In this document: piece by piece, positions 14,339 through 27,800 of the stretch
Layout: each line of letters starts with the position of its first letter
Position numbering within the stretch: position 1 is the first letter of the stretch
Assembly (NCBI GenBank): GCA_014549065.1
Contig: JACDOX010000015.1
Span: 5,989,834 to 6,053,833 of the forward strand
Length of the DNA: 64,000 nt
From: Cardinalis cardinalis
Taxonomy: Eukaryota; Chordata; Aves; Passeriformes; Cardinalidae
Reading direction: 5' to 3'
The notes under the pieces: model-generated
Databases searched by the model: none
Seen by the model: the letters and a program-made list of their open reading frames with translations, nothing else
Told to the model about the DNA's origin: nothing
Position numbers and translations under genes: made by a program

Positions 14339-14368
14339 ACTTCAGTGTATGAAGACTGTGAGTCTGTA

Positions 14369-14545
14369 GAATCATAGAAAAAAATAGGTTGAAATGTGCT
14401 TCTGAATGTCATGTGGTCAAACCTCTTTTTCAAAGCAGATTCAGCCAGACCAGAATGCTTAGGGCCTTGCTGAGTCAAATTCTGAACATCTTTAAGGATG
14501 GGAATCTCATAANCTCTCTAAGCATTCTACATTACTCTTCCTCTC
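14369..14545 (-). mobile_element. CR1 LINE 3' fragment (minus strand), diverged
   Basis: Starts with AGAATCATAGAA, the reverse complement of the CR1 terminal repeat. It then follows the CR1 3' end in reverse: a degraded 'gaggtcatctggtccaacc' block, then 'CAAAGCAGATTCAGCCAGA', then a block corresponding to 'atctccaaggatggagactcc'. It is 5'-truncated and heavily substituted, with no coding potential. It belongs to a different, older CR1 subfamily from the copy that follows at 14826. Confidence 0.8.
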
Positions 14546-14825
14546 TCCTATTGTCTGGTCTCAGACCATTGATTCAACCAGACTTAAATCGGACCAAAAT
14601 GCACACCAAGAAAAATGTTCCATTTACAGAAGACCAAAACCAGTGGCACTGCAAAATTTTTGTCTGTTAGGAAAATCATTAGTGAGACCGGAGAAGAGGG
14701 GAGAGGATTTGATAGCATGATAGAAAGCACTGAATCTGTTAGAGAATTTCATGCTTTCAGGGCTGCCTTGCAATTTCTAGTGGAAAGTTTTAGTGGAGTA
14801 ATTCTTGCTTAGCCTTTTGTGTAGA
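14546..14825. other. Spacer between two CR1 fragments
   Basis: About 280 bases with no recognised gene or element. It could be unaligned CR1 remnant from the preceding copy, but no specific match is visible. Confidence 0.5.
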
Positions 14826-15277
14826 CATAGAATCTCAGAAAAGTTTGGTTGGGATGGGACATTCAAAAGTCATCTAGTGCAACCAAAGCCCCTGAAATGG
14901 GCAAGAACATCTTAAACTGTATCAGTTCAGAGCCCCATCCAACCTGACCTTGAATGTTTCCATAGATGAGATATCTACCACCTCTCTGGGCAACCTCTGC
15001 CAACCTTTCACCAACCTGCTTGTAAAAAAAAATAAAAAAATAAATAAAAAGTTTCCTTTAAGGGACAATTTAATTTTGTTTAGCCTAAATATAGCTTGAA
15101 ACCATTTATGCTTGTCTTCTCGCAATTAATCTTCCTAAACAGTGTGTCCCCTTCTTTCTTATAAGCCTCCTTTAATTACTGGAAGGCTGCAAAAAACTCT
15201 CCCTGGAGCCTTCTCTTTTCCAGGCTGAACAAACCCAGCTCTATCAGCATTTCCCTCTCCAAGAGAACACTTTCACC
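14826..15277 (-). mobile_element. CR1 LINE 3' fragment (minus strand)
   Basis: Reads the CR1 3' end in reverse. It begins CATAGAATCTCAGAAAAGTTTGG, then has the 'agccccatccaacctgacctt' and 'ctctctgggcaacctctgcc' blocks, and later 'cttctcttttccaggctgaacaaaccc'. In the minus-strand frame it retains a scrap of the ORF2 C-terminus (QRLPREVVDISSMETFK near 14.95-15.0 kb). An A-rich stretch at about 15023-15051 replaces part of the body. It is 5'-truncated and inactive. Confidence 0.94.
15023..15051. repeat. A-rich low-complexity tract inside CR1
   Basis: Runs of A separated by single T, lying within the CR1 body where the consensus has ordinary ORF2 sequence. It is likely slippage expansion of an A-rich segment after insertion. 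Confidence 0.75.
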
Positions 15278-17313
15278 TTATGACTAATTGAACAGAATCA
15301 GTCTTCCAAAAGANTTTATCTGGTGTTTACCTTGCTTCTTGTTTTCTCCACTGACATTATTAATAGTTTCTGCCTGGTTTATGGTTCTTTTTTCCTACTG
15401 AAGAAAGGNGGGCAACTCTCTTATGGTGGAACCTCAGAGCAGTTGGCCATCCCACNGCATGACAGAGGTGATATCTAGGATCCAACTCTGCAGACATNGA
15501 TGGTGGCACTACTAGAATGGGAATAAAAAAAAATCACTGTGTGCTTGTCCTCTCAGTGTCTTTAATAGCTGCTGCACAGGGAAAGGTTGGGCATCCTTAC
15601 TTTTTTTCACTAATGTAAAACTTCTTCTCTGAATTCAATATAACTACACAGGACTAAGGAGGAGGCATGTCTATAGCCTGCAGAAGAAAATCCAGTTTAG
15701 TCTTTGTGCTTTAGTATCATCAGTGGTGTACTGCAGGAATGGTCAGAAGACAATAATTCTTCCACCTGTGTGTTTTATAGGTCCTCCCAGTGCAGCTGCA
15801 GTGTTTATTCATTCTCATTCCAGTCTTGTCTCCTTCGATATCCTTTTAATTTGATGCACGACACCTTCTCTGCCAGAGCAAAATGCCACAAGCAGGCAAG
15901 GTGCTCACTTCTGAGGAAAAGCAGCCTGATCTGCAAGTCACTTTTTTCAACCCCACACAGATTTTAAATTTTTTTTAACTCTCTCAGCTGGAAAGATACA
16001 GCTCACTTCTAGTATTGCAAGTGTAAGCAGCCCTGCATAACATTAATTTTAGGGAAAACTTTTCAGAGGGTATTTTAGGAAGACTCAGCAGCTGGAAATG
16101 GATGTGTCTATAAGCACACAGGCTCATGTACAATGTACCCAAGCCTGACANATGAATAGATGCAGTGCTGGTATGATTTTCCTCTTGGAAGCCATAAGAA
16201 GCTGGGGTTGTCTGTCTNGGAGCCACAGATATTGAAGGAAGGCAGGTGAATGCTTTGGCTGAAAGCTGTAGCTACAGAAAAGGGGCCTNGAGTGCAGGAT
16301 TCCCACTGCAGAACCCCAGGACCAGGTGCTCTCCCTTGCTGCTTGATGGCTTTGGGCTTGGAACAGTCACCCACAGGCTCTCAGACACTGGGCTAGGGGT
16401 GCTGCAGTTGCTGAGCTTATTCATGTAAGTGCTGAATGTTTTGTTTCAAATTACATGCTGAAAATGTCCATTTGTTCCCATTTGAATATACTCCATTCAA
16501 ACTTGCCAAGATTTATGTTCTAAAATGGGAGATGATGTCCCATTCTTTACAATCACTGTATTAGCACTCAAATAGTCCTGCTACCCAGCTGGAGAGTCCT
16601 TTGAACAATCACAGCACCTAAATATGGGAGATCCATATCAAGAATGCAGTTTATAATGCAGAACTTAGAGTCCAAACAGCGCTTCTGACAATGGGAGCCA
16701 AAGATGCAAGGGTCAAAAAAAGTAAAATGCATTGTTTCTTTCCATGTCAAAGCAAAAAGTACAACTTCAAATGGGAGCTACACAGAAACTACTGCAATGC
16801 CTTATTTATCTAACGAAGACTGAAGCAACTCATGAGCTTTTAATGACGTAGAATCAAAGAGCAAATATTAACTCTTATGTAATGAGTCATCTGCAGATCT
16901 GAATCTTCCTCTGGTGCCCTACTAATCAATAAACTATCTTGTCCTGCCTGCACCTGGTATATTTGAATTAGATAACCACTTGATGGAGGTGCCTCATAGT
17001 TTTCTATATCCTTACTTCGTGTTGTTTTTTAGTCTCAAAAAAAGCTCTCCACCATTCCCNTTTTACAGATGAAAACTGAGGCCTAAAAATGTTAAAGGTA
17101 ACATTCATACAGTCCTTGAAATTTTAAATCCCCTCTGAGAGAGCTGCAGTACCTTTTTGCATTTTTTTGGGTTTTGAGAAATAAAATATTTTTCTTAAAC
17201 CAGTCTGCTTCAAAAACTTCCCTGCAAAGATGCTTTCAGCATGGATACAAAATTCTCTCTTANGAAACAACCATCTTGGTTTCTTCAACCCTTGCCTTTC
17301 AGACCTGTAAGGA

Positions 17314-17332
17314 GTGTGTGTGTGTGTGTGTG
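17314..17332. repeat. (GT)n microsatellite
   Basis: Uninterrupted GT dinucleotide run of 19 nt, flanked by unique sequence. Likely polymorphic. Confidence 0.92.
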
Positions 17333-19275
17333 GTGTATCCTGTGGCATCTCCAGGTTTCTGTCAATATCCACTTCTGCTTCCTGCCTCTCCTGCCNGGGT
17401 GCAGGATTGAATGCCTCAAGTTTTCCCACATGGCAGAAGACTCTCTTTGTTTTGTTACATCCCTCTAAATGCCTGCTTTAGTTGTCCCTGCAAAAAGAAA
17501 GGGATGTGAAAGTCTCTTTGATTGATGTCTCAATCTGTCTTTTCATTTCTTCTGCTGCTTGTTTCACCTAGATTGTGTCACTGATGATTTGCTTTTAAAT
17601 GTAATGGATAAGCTTCCCAACCATCCATCTCCTCCTTTAACTACAACTTCTTTCCATGCATTAATGACTGAAAAGTTACATTTTCATTTAAAGTGAATTT
17701 GCAAAGCAACCTTTAGATAATAGGCAGTTCTAATATTCTGACATTGTTGAAGCTATTAGNAGAATAAATCAAAATAAAATTCTCCTACTGCCTGCACAAA
17801 ATGGGGGGAAGGATAGAGAAGNGGCCCCAATACTGTGATGCTACACAACAGCAATTACCATAAACTGAAAAGGGCATAGAAATTGGGCTTATCTCCCTGG
17901 AGTTGAAAGGTGTCAGAAAGAGGGGGGGAGGAAACTCCACTACTGAAACTGAAGTCATGCTAATTGCCTTCATCTCACCCTGTTTTTCATTCCTGATTGG
18001 ATGACCTTTTTTAATGCACAGGAAAACATCAGAATAAATCATTCTGAAGATTACCTGTAGAAACAACAGTAAGTATTTTGATCTGAAGACAGCTGAGTCT
18101 GCTCATATTGGTGGTGGATTTAGCTCAAATATACTTCTATTAATACTTTTCTTGCAAGAATATATGCAATGATGCTTATCCANTATCCCCTAAGTGATGT
18201 TAGGAGCCTGTATCTGTGCAATGAGTAGCACTGATTTTGCAGGGATTATTTGTACTTGGGGTCAAGTTAAGAACAAGTTTTTGTATCTGGATCCTTCTTC
18301 ACAAGGGTTCTCTGCTGTGGAGAGGAAATGAGAAGAAGAACAGTCTTTTTGAAATAATTTGTGAGACAGGGAAGAAGTANGAAGCTCCTTGAGCATTTTG
18401 ATTTGGCTGAGGAATGTTCTGCTTTGGAACTTGTCCCTGCTCCTTGGCAGACTGAAACTCTTCATTTCAGAAACAGTTATTCTGCTCCTGGAGCAAGAGC
18501 TTTGCTCCCTTGTTCTATGTTCTCTGCCCTCTTTATCTTATTGCAAAAATATCCCTGTATGTGGTCTCTTGGCTTTGACAGAAACCCCTCAAGGAACTTG
18601 GAGAAGTCACTTATTCATTCTCAGCCTTGCCTTTAAGAGGGCAGCAATACTTGCAGGAGCCTCAGAGGGTTCTTGAGAGAGGGATGACATCTAGAAGTGC
18701 AAAAGTTCCTTTGTTGGTCAAACAAACCTACACAGTGAAAGTAATNATTTCAGATTTTTCTCTCTCACTGCTGAGCTTCTGCTCTTTGTTCGGGGAAGGG
18801 TAGGCAAAAAGGTATGGCTTTTATTTCCTTTACATTACATTTCCAATGCAACATTTACAATGTGAATGCTTTGCATGCTGGTTCAGAGGGTTTTTTAAAA
18901 TGTGACTGATGTTCAAGTACTCCAATGATCACTCACACCACTGTTATTATGCAGGTAAACAATGTGCCCACCTTCACAGGGCCAATCCTGCTGTACAGCT
19001 GGTGAGAGCCATTAGTAACTTGACCTTCCTGTCTGATTTGTACTTATGCATCTAATAATAAATAATCACATGTGGAAGAGTCAATAGAGAAATAATGTAA
19101 CACACTCCTTTTAGTACCCTAATTCAGCAAAATAAACCATGAGAAGCNTTTCAGTAATTTACTATAGTAAGTGCCCTCAGCAGCTTCTTATTTCAGCTGT
19201 TTGCTGCTCCAGCATGAAGAAAATTATTTTGGTAATTAGTTATATTGTTATTTAATAGTTCCCAGACAATATTCC

Positions 19276-19387
19276 TTTTTTTTTTTTTTTGAAGGAACAG
19301 GCCTTTCTTTCTCTATCTCCCTTCCCCATTACAAAAAAAAGTTTATCTATGAATCTTTCCCCTAGCCAAATTGTCTTTTTTTTTTTT
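19276..19387. repeat. Pair of poly-T runs
   Basis: A 15-nt T run at 19276-19290 and a 12-nt T run at 19376-19387, separated by pyrimidine-rich sequence. Neither is attached to a recognisable retroposon. Confidence 0.85.
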
Positions 19388-22300
19388 CTGTTTACTACTT
19401 TCTCCAAAAAGTTCCCAGTTATTGAAAAACAGCTTCTGATCCACAGCTGAACTGATGGAGCTGCAGGAGACTCCCTCTTCTTGCATCTCTCTGAGAAAGC
19501 CACAGGAATAACTGGGCTGGCACAGGAGCACAGGTGGAGNGATCAGTGGTTGACAGCACTGAAAACCAACACTGCAGAAGTCTCCTATGAAACCTGGGTT
19601 TATGATCACCCGGGCTTCAAGGGAAATAGGAAAANTGAAAAGGATAATGAAAGAGACTGNCGCTACTGCAGAATAGTAAACCTCANTCTCTGAAGTTAGA
19701 TGAAAAATAATCTCTGTTAAACTTGCATGTCCTTAGGCATGGAGTTTTCAGCTGTTTTTGAAGTAATATGGTGAAAAATAATAGTCTGAGGGTCAAAACT
19801 AGGATGAGAAGGAGCACGCTACTTCCTGGAAGCACTCAAACTGAGGTGACGTAAATAAGAGAATAATATCTTAAAAACTGCTGGGTTGCAAAACACCAGA
19901 GGCTAATGTTCTGTAGACCTAACTCAACATTTTGGGAGGGAAAGGGTGAAGCTGTTGATGGAGCAGGAGGAGAATCCCTCCAGAAGGCAAATGGGTGGGA
20001 AACCATGAGAAAAACACACCAGACTAAGGAGAGGTGGGGAGAAAGGCTGGAGACTTCTGCATTTGAATGTAGGTGGCTATGACCTCAATAAGAAAGACAC
20101 TTCCCCCAGTGTCACCCTCGGTCTCAAAGTGATTTTTATTCCTCCTGTTCCAGAGGAACAGGCTGTCATCACTCTTTTTTTCTGTCTCACATCACTCCCT
20201 CTGTGGTACTATTTCTTACAGCCTTAGCAGGAAGCATCTTGTTTGCATATACCTCTTATAATAAACAACATAATTTCTAGCTTACTTAATGCCTTCAGAT
20301 TTTGTGCTTTCTCAGTACTGGCTTTGCTGCCGTTGTCCTTTCAAAGTACTCCAGTTTGAAGAAACCAAGATTTTGTCTCTAACTTTTTGACTGTAGACAT
20401 GTTTTGTTTTTTGGGTTTTTTTTTTTTAGTTTACTCAGTGACTCAAGCTCCACAAAGTACCATTCTTACTTCTCACCAGCTGGTGGTCCATATGCCACTG
20501 CATCTCTACTCTTGTAAATACACGTTTGAAGTCATGCTCATAGATCAGACTTTTGGTGGTTAATATGGCAATATGTTAAAATGTCAAGCAGTGCAGAATG
20601 AGTGAGTCAGGGGNAAAAAATAGAAGCAGTATTCTGCACATTTATAAAATTTTCCTTCCAAAGGGCTCCCAGTGGTCTGCAGACATCAGGGGATTCCTGC
20701 TAGTCTGACAGGGTCAGCACAGGGCTGGGATTCGGGACCCGCAGCATCTTGATAGAAGCATCTCTGGGAGGCAGTGGCTCCCAGCTTCTCAATGTTGTCT
20801 ATCAGCATGTTTAAACTAAATTAGGAACAAAAAATACAGTCTGACACATTGCCCATGAAAGATTGCCAGCTTCTAACTCCAACTCTTCATTACTCTGGAA
20901 AGAGTGGTGAGTGTTCCATGAGGAGATTGTAATTTGTGACTTGGTGCTCAAAAATGAAAAGAAAAAAAAAGAAGAAATCCTTTGAACTTTGACATTGCTT
21001 TAGAGCATCCTAATGACTGTGGTTGCAGCTTGTATCTGCAGAGCAAGACNATCAGAGGCTTCAAATCTCTGGACCTCTGTCCATATTTTCATCTCAGTCA
21101 TGGCAGCACCTTCATCATCTGCATTTCAAGCAGAGGTACAATCTCNGACCTCTCATACTTCCTCTTTTCATTGCATAATTGCCCTTAAATTTGGCAATGA
21201 CTCTGCAAGCCAATGCCCNCATTTCTAGTGCTGAAGAAAGTAGCCAGGGTAAGAGCAGAAAATGCAGCTAAGAGCTTTCTACAAAAGAAATGCCACTAGT
21301 AAGGGGACAATAGTTTTTGTTGATTTTACAGGTTCTGCTGTTAATAACAATGCATTCTCTCATTGTGAATGTTGTAGTTAACCAGTCNCCAATTCAGTGG
21401 CTCACAACAAAAGTATAAGGAAACAATTGTGCCATAAATCCATGCTGCAGCTGTAGGCCAGCTATGGGTGCATGAATGCAGACTTATAGCTGGAAACACT
21501 CTGGATATGAATGACAGGAGCATNGTGTGAGTGATTTATTGTTTATATAAATGTAAAAAAAGCATAAATAGCATGGCCTTTTAGAAAAAAGAATGTGTTG
21601 TTTTCTTGAGTCTCTTTCCACTTTCATTATTCTCTCTGCAAAGCTGTAGTGAACTCTTCAGCTTCTGTGTGGTCTGTGCAAACCAATATGCAATGTAGCT
21701 AATCTATGCATAATGAGGTAGATAACACTCAAAAAGGAGTTGTGGTTCTGGGAAAAAATTGGAGTCCTCCAAGGATGCAGTAATGGATTCATTCAGTTAC
21801 TTAGAATTCAGCATGCTGCCATATCTATGCCTATTTATATCTCAAGATGTTTCCCAATATTGTGCCTATAGAGATGATGAATAAGGAGATGGGATGGTCT
21901 ACAAATCCAGGCTGGCAATTTGATCAGAGCTGTCTGCTCTGCTTGCCATGATAATTAGTAGTTCAGTGCTATAGGAACCTTGAGATGAAAATCCCAGTAG
22001 ACTTCATNTTTACTGTTTTAGGATTTGGAGTTCTCTTTGGGGGATGCAGATGAGAATGCAGAGTAACTCAAAGCCACAGCAAAGTCCAGTCCACATTGTG
22101 TTACTGAAAAGCATTCATTAAAATTTTACTATCAAAACTGTAACTCAAACTTTCCATGTTCATTGAGTCCAAGTAAAATGATGCTTATTTGCTTCACAAT
22201 CTCAGGTTATAATAAAAGTTGTTTTCCACATTGGACTGTGAGAGGATTATCACTGCATTAAAAAAGAACGGTTTTAGATGAAAAGAAATGTTCTTAAAAG

Positions 22301-24750
22301 CAAACTATATTAAGCCAAACTGTCCAGATTAACACTGTTTTTCTCAAACAGCTCCAAGTCACTGTGTGCTGGAATTAATGGGACATCTCTCTTGGAGGTT
22401 TTTTCTGTTACATTTAGATGATATTCAGTTCGAGTTTGTAAAGAAAACCCTCCAGAAGNTCACAGCGTGTGAAGCCCGTCAGTTCCAGTAAGTGAATCTG
22501 CTGAGGCTTTATCAATTTAAAAAGCATAACACAGTTATAGGAAAGCAAGTTGAAGTCTACAGTTACTGTAAAACTCTGCATCAGCAGCTTTGTCAAGGCA
22601 GAGAAAAAAAATGTTCTTGTTTTCAGAAGTTACCACTATCTAGAACTTTTTGCATCATATGCAGTAGGCAAGACAGCTTTAGTCCTCTGAACTGACATTT
22701 GTTATCAGAGTACCTGTTTAGTGTTATAATTTAGTGTATTTTTAGTTTTTCAGAAAAAAAAATCATGACTTTTAGTTTGTGATTTCTCTTGTAGATTGAG
22801 AAGGAGGGAAGTGGGACAGGGAGGGAGGCAAGTTGCTTTGTTGCTAAACAGTATAGGTCAGCTAAATTTGGCCCAAAGAAATTCACGTCAGTCTCCTCTA
22901 CCTATGACTCATTTCTTCCCTCTCCTGCTCATATGGTCTGTTGCCAGAGCTACCCCTTGAGTTACACAAAGGACTAATTAACCTTCTTCATGGAAAAGCC
23001 AAGGCTCTTGGTCCTTCCTTCACATGGAACTGTGGTCTGCTGTGTATCTTCTAGAGGCNTCCTGCTCTTGGTGCCTTCTGGAGTGAAAGAGTTTAATAAA
23101 GAGCATTTGATGTAAAGAGAAGACAATGTCAGCATCTCATGAAGAAATAAAGCAGGACCAAGCCATGAAAATATGCTTTGGGAAGGCTCCACTGCTNGGA
23201 ATGTCATTTTAGCAAGGGGGCTGCAGTGGTTCCAGCTGCAGAGCAAGGGTACTGTTTTGCCTTCCACAAGCGAGAAAACAGCAAATTCCATCATTCTCAT
23301 TANCTTCATCAGCCCTATTTACCTGGGGACCTCTACAAGCCTGTCACATGTGTAGGGGCTCCAGAGCAAAGACTGGAATTACCTGGGCTGTTCTAGACTA
23401 CATTTTGAAGTGTGGATTGAAAATCTACCTGGAAACCTGCCCCTCACACCCACTGCGCTGGGTGACATTGGTACAGTAGGGACAGGGAGAAGCCAGGAAA
23501 TGTATTTCTTTTCCAAAAGGCGTGTGAAGGCTCCAAACTGAAGTGGAACTGGAGAGGTTCAGACTTGTCAGGGTCACGCTGATGATGCGGCTTGAGACTC
23601 CGGGTGTTCCCTTCTCTGTGTGGTTCTGCCCAGAGCTGTGTTTGCAGGGCTGCAAGGAGAGGGCAATGTGGGATTTGAGCGCCAGCTGCTGTGCAGATTT
23701 GGACAGAAATCACCCAGGCCAGTCATGCACCCCTTTTAGCAACAGCCTGTCTTTGAGTTCAGCACTGGGAAGAAATAGGACAGAGGACCATTTGGGCATG
23801 TGTAAAAACTTCGTGGTCAGTTTTGTGACTGGGACAATCAAATTTTTCTGTGTGGTGAGGTATGCTGTTGCTTTCCAAGTAATTACTTAAATAATATTGC
23901 TGCTCTGTGTTTCATCACTCTGCTTGCATTGCTTTGGGCTCGTTTGCTGTTTTTCTCATTTTTACCCAGTCTTCAGAGTATTTGACTCAATCTTTCCTTC
24001 TTTATTTCTTGGTCTCTTATCAATCTAAATCTGAATGCAAATACAAATAAAGGCATCATTTTTATTCATAAGCTGAGTGTCAAAAATAAACACACTGTTT
24101 ATTTTGAATTTGAACAGAACTGTTTCAGTGCTATAAATTGTTTGAATGTAGCCTCAAAAATCCAACTTCCCTATAGAAANCAGCACTTGCCTCATCGTGA
24201 AGGATGAGTTTCTGTCCATGAATGCACCTTGTTAGTAGTTTCACACTGAAATGATAAGAATATTGGACAAGGCTACAAAATATTTATTTTTCAGCCATTC
24301 NTGGATCTGCTCTAAATCTTGGAATGAACTTGGAACACCTTGGTCTGGACTATTTATGATTAACTTATTGGAAAGATTTCTTCCTTGTTACAGGACAGAG
24401 ATAGGCTTCATAAAAAGAGGAAATCATATCTCAAAGGGCAAGTGACCCAGCAATTACAAACTTAGTTAAATATGCACATGCAAAGTCACATGCCACAAAT
24501 TTAGTGCTACTTAAATGTAATTTCAAACACTCACATCTGTAGAACTTCTTAGCAGTAAGACCAATTATGCAGATATATAGGCAATTTCTTTTTTTATCTG
24601 CAGACTACTCTGTACAGGTAAAGCATTGAATACTGTGTTAATTTGTGCAATACCTTGGTTACGCCAGCACACCTGAGTTAAATAGTAGTAGAAAGATTTA
24701 ACACTTTTTAAACTAGAAAGCACAGAAAAAAGGAGTGCTGATTGCTTTCG

Positions 24751-24809
24751 TCTTCAATTTGCCTTTCCTCTTCAATTTGCCTTTCCTCTTCAATTTGCCT
24801 TTCCTCTTC
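24751..24809. repeat. 18-bp minisatellite, three exact copies
   Basis: TCTTCAATTTGCCTTTCC is repeated without mismatch at 24751-24768, 24769-24786 and 24787-24804, followed by a 5-nt partial copy. Perfect identity suggests a recent or polymorphic expansion. The repeat is pyrimidine-biased on this strand. Confidence 0.97.
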
Positions 24810-27800
24810 TTGCCTGCTGCAAGAACGAGCTCTTGGGTGGTATCAAGGGAAAAGATTAAGCAGCCATTCATTGCTGGGAATTCCAGTATAGTTCTTGGAA
24901 CACCTTAAAAATAAAGGAGTTTCTTAAACTGATCCTTTTATCTAAGTGGCAGTTATAGCTAAAGGAAACATAAAATGAGCTATTTGCTTGACCTGATTTG
25001 TATGGAAGCTTCAGAGTTTAGGCCCTTTGCTCTGACATGGATGTGAAACTGGCCTTGAACAGCAGGCAGCAATTTGGAGNTGCTGAGTCATGAGTTTCTT
25101 GTGAACATGAGGGTCTTTGTAGAACAGCAGTGACCCCTGAAGAGCTCAGTGCTCCCAAAAAAATCTGAAGCTACAACATCTTCCTCCTCTGTCTCTTTTT
25201 TCTTTTGAAAGTGGGAAAAATCCAGGCAAGGTGGTAAAAATTTGCATTTTGCTCTGAACAGCTGAAATGGCATTTGTGTAGTCATGGTGTCCCAGTCTGC
25301 CATGTAAACCAGTCAGCCACTGCTTTGCCAACATGCTGCTCCAATACTGCTTGCCTCTGAGATGCAGGTCTGCTGCATGAGTTCTGTGTATATGCTCACT
25401 TGAACACAACTTTTCAATTTTGGTTTTGCTGACATGGAGACAGTTGGGCAAGCTCACAATGAAAATTTGATTTTTCCATGACATTCAGAGGCTAATAAAT
25501 GCGTATTTGAAGAAAGCCATGCTTTAAGGAATGATAGAGCTGCATGTGACATGGAGACCCTCACTTTTATGCCAGTACAAACATTACTACAAACCAAGAA
25601 ATGAGCAGTGACTCCACACTGTTCNGTGAGGCAGATCTTATTTCTCCTGGAAGAGTTGAATACCAACAGTTGTACAGTTCACACGAGCAGCAGGATGATC
25701 ATACACATGAGAGAAATCCTTCAAGGAGCTACAGGCACTTATGATCCTGCTGTTCTGCTGGAGGGCTCTGTATATTATACAATACTCCCATTCTTGAATT
25801 CCAAAAGGCATGGTTACACCTCAATTATCTGTCTGTTTTTCAGCACATTGTACTTCATGCTAAGCTGGCTTTAGATCATCACTAAAACATAAAGACAACT
25901 CAGTCTTTTCAATTTTTAATATGAAAAGCTTAATAGTTTTGATATACTTCAGATGCTGCTGATTTTTAGAGAACACTGCATCAAATGTGGTGATACAGGT
26001 TNTATTTGAATGCATTCTAAAGTCACTTGTGTGTAAATCAAGAACTGATTGGTAAATTAAATTGCCTAAGCCATGCCAGCAGCAGCAGAGCTGGAAATTG
26101 CAAAAAGCCTGTAATAAAGTGTTGCAGACAAGTTATCTGCTTTCTTTCATCAGTCTGTGAGCTGTAGCAGCAGCCAGCATTCAAAATCTACTTGATTTCA
26201 CCACAGAGCACACTTAAGTGCAGTTCACAAACTGTACTGTCCTTGAACCATCTGGGGTTCATAGCATGAAACCTCTTATATTCTTCAGCTTATAAGATTG
26301 TTTCGTTACTGCTTCAGCGGCTGCCACTGTTTGCTTTGCGAGTTGCTGCTTTCAGCGTTCAGCACACACTCCCCAGCAGCTTTGGTAAAAATCCTTACAT
26401 AAACTGAAGCCTAATAGCAATAAAGGGGAGGCATTCAATTTTCCCACCTTTACATTTCTTAGAATAATGGATAATCGTGTCTTTGGAACTTGAAGGGGGA
26501 GAACCCAACAATAAAAAAAAACAAACAAACTGTTCTCTAAGTTCTGCTCCTTATGATACAAAGTTCTGAACTAATCACAAGCACTATACAAAATGGAATT
26601 TTCTTTCNTTTTTTTCTTAAACATTTGTCTGAAATGCCTCCTTTTATTTATTTTTCTTTTCTGAGNAGCTCATGGCATTGCTCAGTGATGCATTTTGCCT
26701 TGCAAGAAAGGGGTAGGCAGATCATTATTTGTAAGCTAGGCATCACTGAGGTCCAGCCTCTTCCCCATGACTCACTGCAGCTCCTGGCTGATGGCATGGC
26801 TCATCTACTCCTACCTACTTCCTTGGTCTCTTCAGATGTTTGCTCATCTCCCACTCGTCCCTGGAGGCCACTTTACACAACTCTACCTGGTTTCATTCAA
26901 CTTGAATCTGTTCTGCCCTCTGTTTCTGTCATGTTCCTTGTTTGGTGGATGCTTTTGCTTCACTCAGTATTTATCTGGAGCTAAAGGATGCTANAACACA
27001 ACACTTGTTACCTCAGCTGATGGGGATGGTTCCTTGCATACTGACATCACTGCCTTTTAGATCATTCTCCCAAGCAGCAGACAGAAGCTCAGGGCACAGG
27101 ANTGTAGGATAGCACAGCAGCAACACTCCTTCCTCAGCTGAACTAGTGCTGGTTTGACTGACTAGCACAGGGAATAGTAATAGTGGAAATTAGGTGTGAT
27201 AAGCTGCACAAGCACACTGTGCCTCTGACAGCACTAACAAAATTCTCAGAGGTACTGGAATAGGTAGATCAGCATGGCCCTGTGCCTCAGCCAATCCCAG
27301 TTCCAGGGCTGTAGCTCCCCTGGGGGCTGTGACTATATCTGTGTGTGTCCATTGCTCCCATGGCTATGTTTGACAAACACCAAACTCAAAGCTGAGTGTA
27401 GTCTCAGGGGGAGAGAGAGAGACATGTGCTTTAGGAACAGTCACACCCTGGATGGCAGCAGGAACAAACCAGATGTGCTGAAAACAGCACGGCAGGGCTG
27501 TCACTGCTGCTGGGACTGCCTGGCAGATAAAAACAGCTTCCAAAACAGAGGGGAAATGAAAACCTGCTTTACCTGTTTGAACATATGTTAGGCAGCTTTT
27601 TTATCCTTTTCCTCTTCTTCTCCATCTTTCAAAATNCACCCAAAATTCACCCAGCTTGATGACTTTTTTGCCATCACCTCTAATGACCCAAAACTCATGG
27701 CCCTTTCATGCTGGCATTTCCCTATTCTGTATTTCTTCTGAGCTTGCCCTGTTCCATCTCTTTGCCTGTGTCTACAGCTGGGGTTTCACATCCCAGCATC

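Larger units (their letters stand above)
1..14368. other. AT-rich non-coding DNA, no gene recognised
   Basis: No open frame here resembles a known protein, and open stretches are as short as expected by chance in both strands. No tRNA, rRNA or known avian transposon was recognised. Small items inside it are listed separately: an inverted repeat near 483-560, an AAGT microsatellite near 6.5 kb, a poly-T run near 11.06 kb and a candidate microexon near 11.74 kb. It is most simply read as intron or intergenic sequence. Confidence 0.6.

Noticed and set aside
14922..15125. 67-codon minus-strand frame as a gene
   Set aside because: It is the degraded CR1 ORF2 C-terminus (PREVV motif) and not a host gene.
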